From Gemmataceae bacterium (lineage in GTDB: Bacteria; Planctomycetota; Planctomycetia; Gemmatales; Gemmataceae): DNA of 6,067 nucleotides. Below the pieces are notes generated by a model. That model was not told the origin of the DNA. It did no database searches and worked only from the letters and a program-made list of their open reading frames with translations. The stretch covers positions 1 to 6,067 of the forward strand of contig JAFMJU010000247.1 in the NCBI GenBank assembly GCA_017853285.1, read 5' to 3'. Position numbers and translations under genes: made by a program. This document shows positions 6,001 to 6,067 of this stretch, in pieces; the first letter of the stretch is position 1; each line of letters opens with the position of its first letter.

Positions 6001-6067
6001 CATGCGATCGAATTGGTCCACGGTCGATTGCCCAGGGAGGGCGAGCTGGCCCTGCTGGTGGAATTCA
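3055..6067 (+). CDS. Exported PSCyt1-PSCyt2(DUF1549)-PSD1(DUF1553) cytochrome-like protein, 3' end beyond window
   Basis: No stop codon occurs in this frame from 3055 to the right edge, giving 1004 residues of an incomplete gene. The N-terminus is hydrophobic and ends in AAA at 20-22, a likely signal peptidase site. The n-region lacks a positive charge. PSCyt1 spans about 30-118, with CLDCH (C45, C48, H49), a c-type heme motif, and MPPG from M96, whose Met is a candidate axial ligand. DUF1549 spans about 163-370, with DLTGLPPT, SYGERWARHWLD, AGDELLP and a closing CAQCHDHKYDPI from C354. A charged helical linker follows at about 415-505. DUF1553 starts near 563 (TTGYRAAW, ANRLWLHHFGRGIV, HSTVYRQAS, SSNAPTQALVLMN). 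About 783-962 is a beta-rich stretch inside DUF1553, after which the typical helical ending resumes (ELVHGRLPREGELALLVEF, 986-1004). A GAGG lies 11 nt before the start. The family is secreted and widespread in Planctomycetota/Verrucomicrobiota; its reaction is not established. A DUF1501 gene is the commonest downstream neighbour and might follow. Confidence 0.93.
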   Translation, partial: MHGIVVSGALLWVSLGLGQAAAQPAAGSGPLKFETHIRPILRVYCLDCHGGEEKLQGKLDLRQVRLIEKGGKGGPALIKAKAGGSLLVERMKAGEMPPGEKKVPAEQVALIERWISEGAQTLRPEPETIDPGIAITPEDRAWWAYQPLKAPNIPAATSADRARSPIDALVLDSLRAKGLGFAPDADRRTLIRRVALDLTGLPPTQAEIKAFLADTSPDAYGKMVEGYLASPSYGERWARHWLDVFGYADSDGDGTNDTPRPHSYKFRDYVIRSIEKDKPLDRMFLEMLAGDELLPRPLKDPTPEQAELLAATLLLRLGPDATAAGGEQVIVADQVMADSLKIVSSSLLGLTVACAQCHDHKYDPIPHADYFRLRALFAPAWNPTAWKAPGARVVSLMTEAQRQERSRVEAQERELVARRDKKTKEWIDKVFEDEINKFPEKERQPLREAFKAPAEKRTADQKKLVESNPKLKISAGVLYQFNQKAVDELKVIDNELATVRAKKPVEDFVACLVEEPGVKVETRLHHRGDPRQPMGKPLAPADLSIVQPAGARADLIPERTQAGTTGYRAAWVKALFSGRHPLVGRVLANRLWLHHFGRGIVESPADFGQLGRAPTHPALLDHLALELAGKGWSQKAMHRLILHSTVYRQASSAPADALKKDPANALYSRFPIHRLEAEAIRDRVLATSGSLDPTLFGPPVVTVEDPAGLVNATSHRRSLYLQVRRSRPETLLASFDAPVLSPNCDRRISSNAPTQALVLMNGDFMRAQSIQLAKRVRAEVSANREALLAAKPFEAAAVLPASPWIYGWSPLTQGGLVERFKPLAHWTGGQWQGGPVLPDPSIGWVLLNASGGHPGNMTHAAVRRLVVPANGTLELTGTLKHGSANGDGVRARVIAPGCRGRQTVSGTWRAKNGATVTRWTGPVWKGNVVDCVVDCLETETSDGFEWTLTGTIKSEDGRVLARLDSAADFAGPAGPSLVAQAAHAIELVHGRLPREGELALLVEF
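5401..5940 (+). other. Beta-rich insert within the DUF1553 region of the PSCyt/PSD1 protein
   Basis: This covers residues about 783-962 of the plus-strand protein. Canonical DUF1553 sequence ends around residue 775 (NAPTQALVLMNGDFMRAQ...LAKRV) and the helical tail typical of DUF1553 resumes at about 971. Between them lies a stretch rich in Trp, Gly and alternating hydrophobics: WQGGPVLPDPSIGWVLL (831-847), ASGGHPGN (849-856), LELTGTLKHG and NGDGVRARV (885-893), and CVVDC (931-935). The pattern looks like a beta-sandwich, of the kind that could bind carbohydrate or other proteins outside the cell. I recall similar GWV-GGHPGN-GDGVR stretches in other planctomycete DUF1553 proteins, so it is probably a recurring module rather than unique. 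The fold and any ligand are inference. Confidence 0.6.

Overview
This is a high-GC bacterial window, except for an AT-rich patch near 2870-2900. It most likely comes from the Planctomycetota-Verrucomicrobiota group. The main evidence is the plus-strand gene, which combines the PSCyt1, PSCyt2 (DUF1549) and PSD1 (DUF1553) domains, an architecture expanded in those phyla. The sequence alone does not fix the genus.

Layout: positions 46-2799 are a tight minus-strand operon for sulfate/thiosulfate uptake, in transcription order sbp (periplasmic binding protein), cysT (permease) and cysW (permease). The genes are joined by a 4-nt ATGA overlap and an 11-nt overlap. The ATPase gene cysA is the expected next member but would lie beyond the left edge; the 45 bases after cysW hold no gene and no clear terminator. 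Positions 2800-3054 are a 255-bp divergent intergenic region with an AT-rich core, a small hairpin and short repeats. From 3055 to the right edge a single plus-strand frame of 1004 codons stays open and leaves the window without a stop. It encodes an exported planctomycete-type cytochrome-like protein.

How the parts work together: Sbp captures sulfate (or thiosulfate) outside the inner membrane and hands it to the CysT/CysW channel, driven by a CysA ATPase not seen here. The divergent gene encodes a large exported protein with an N-terminal c-type heme motif, a second CxxCH in its DUF1549 region, and a DUF1553 region that appears to be split by a beta-rich insert of about 180 residues. Its biochemical function is not established. 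Proteins of this family are often encoded beside DUF1501 proteins or sulfatases in these phyla, so a link to sulfur or sulfated-polysaccharide metabolism is plausible, but here it rests only on adjacency.

The most interesting points are the insert in the PSD1 region, the second CxxCH, the altered ligand-motif residue and weak export signal of the sulfate-binding protein, and the shared divergent control region. I see no RNA genes, CRISPR array or mobile element.
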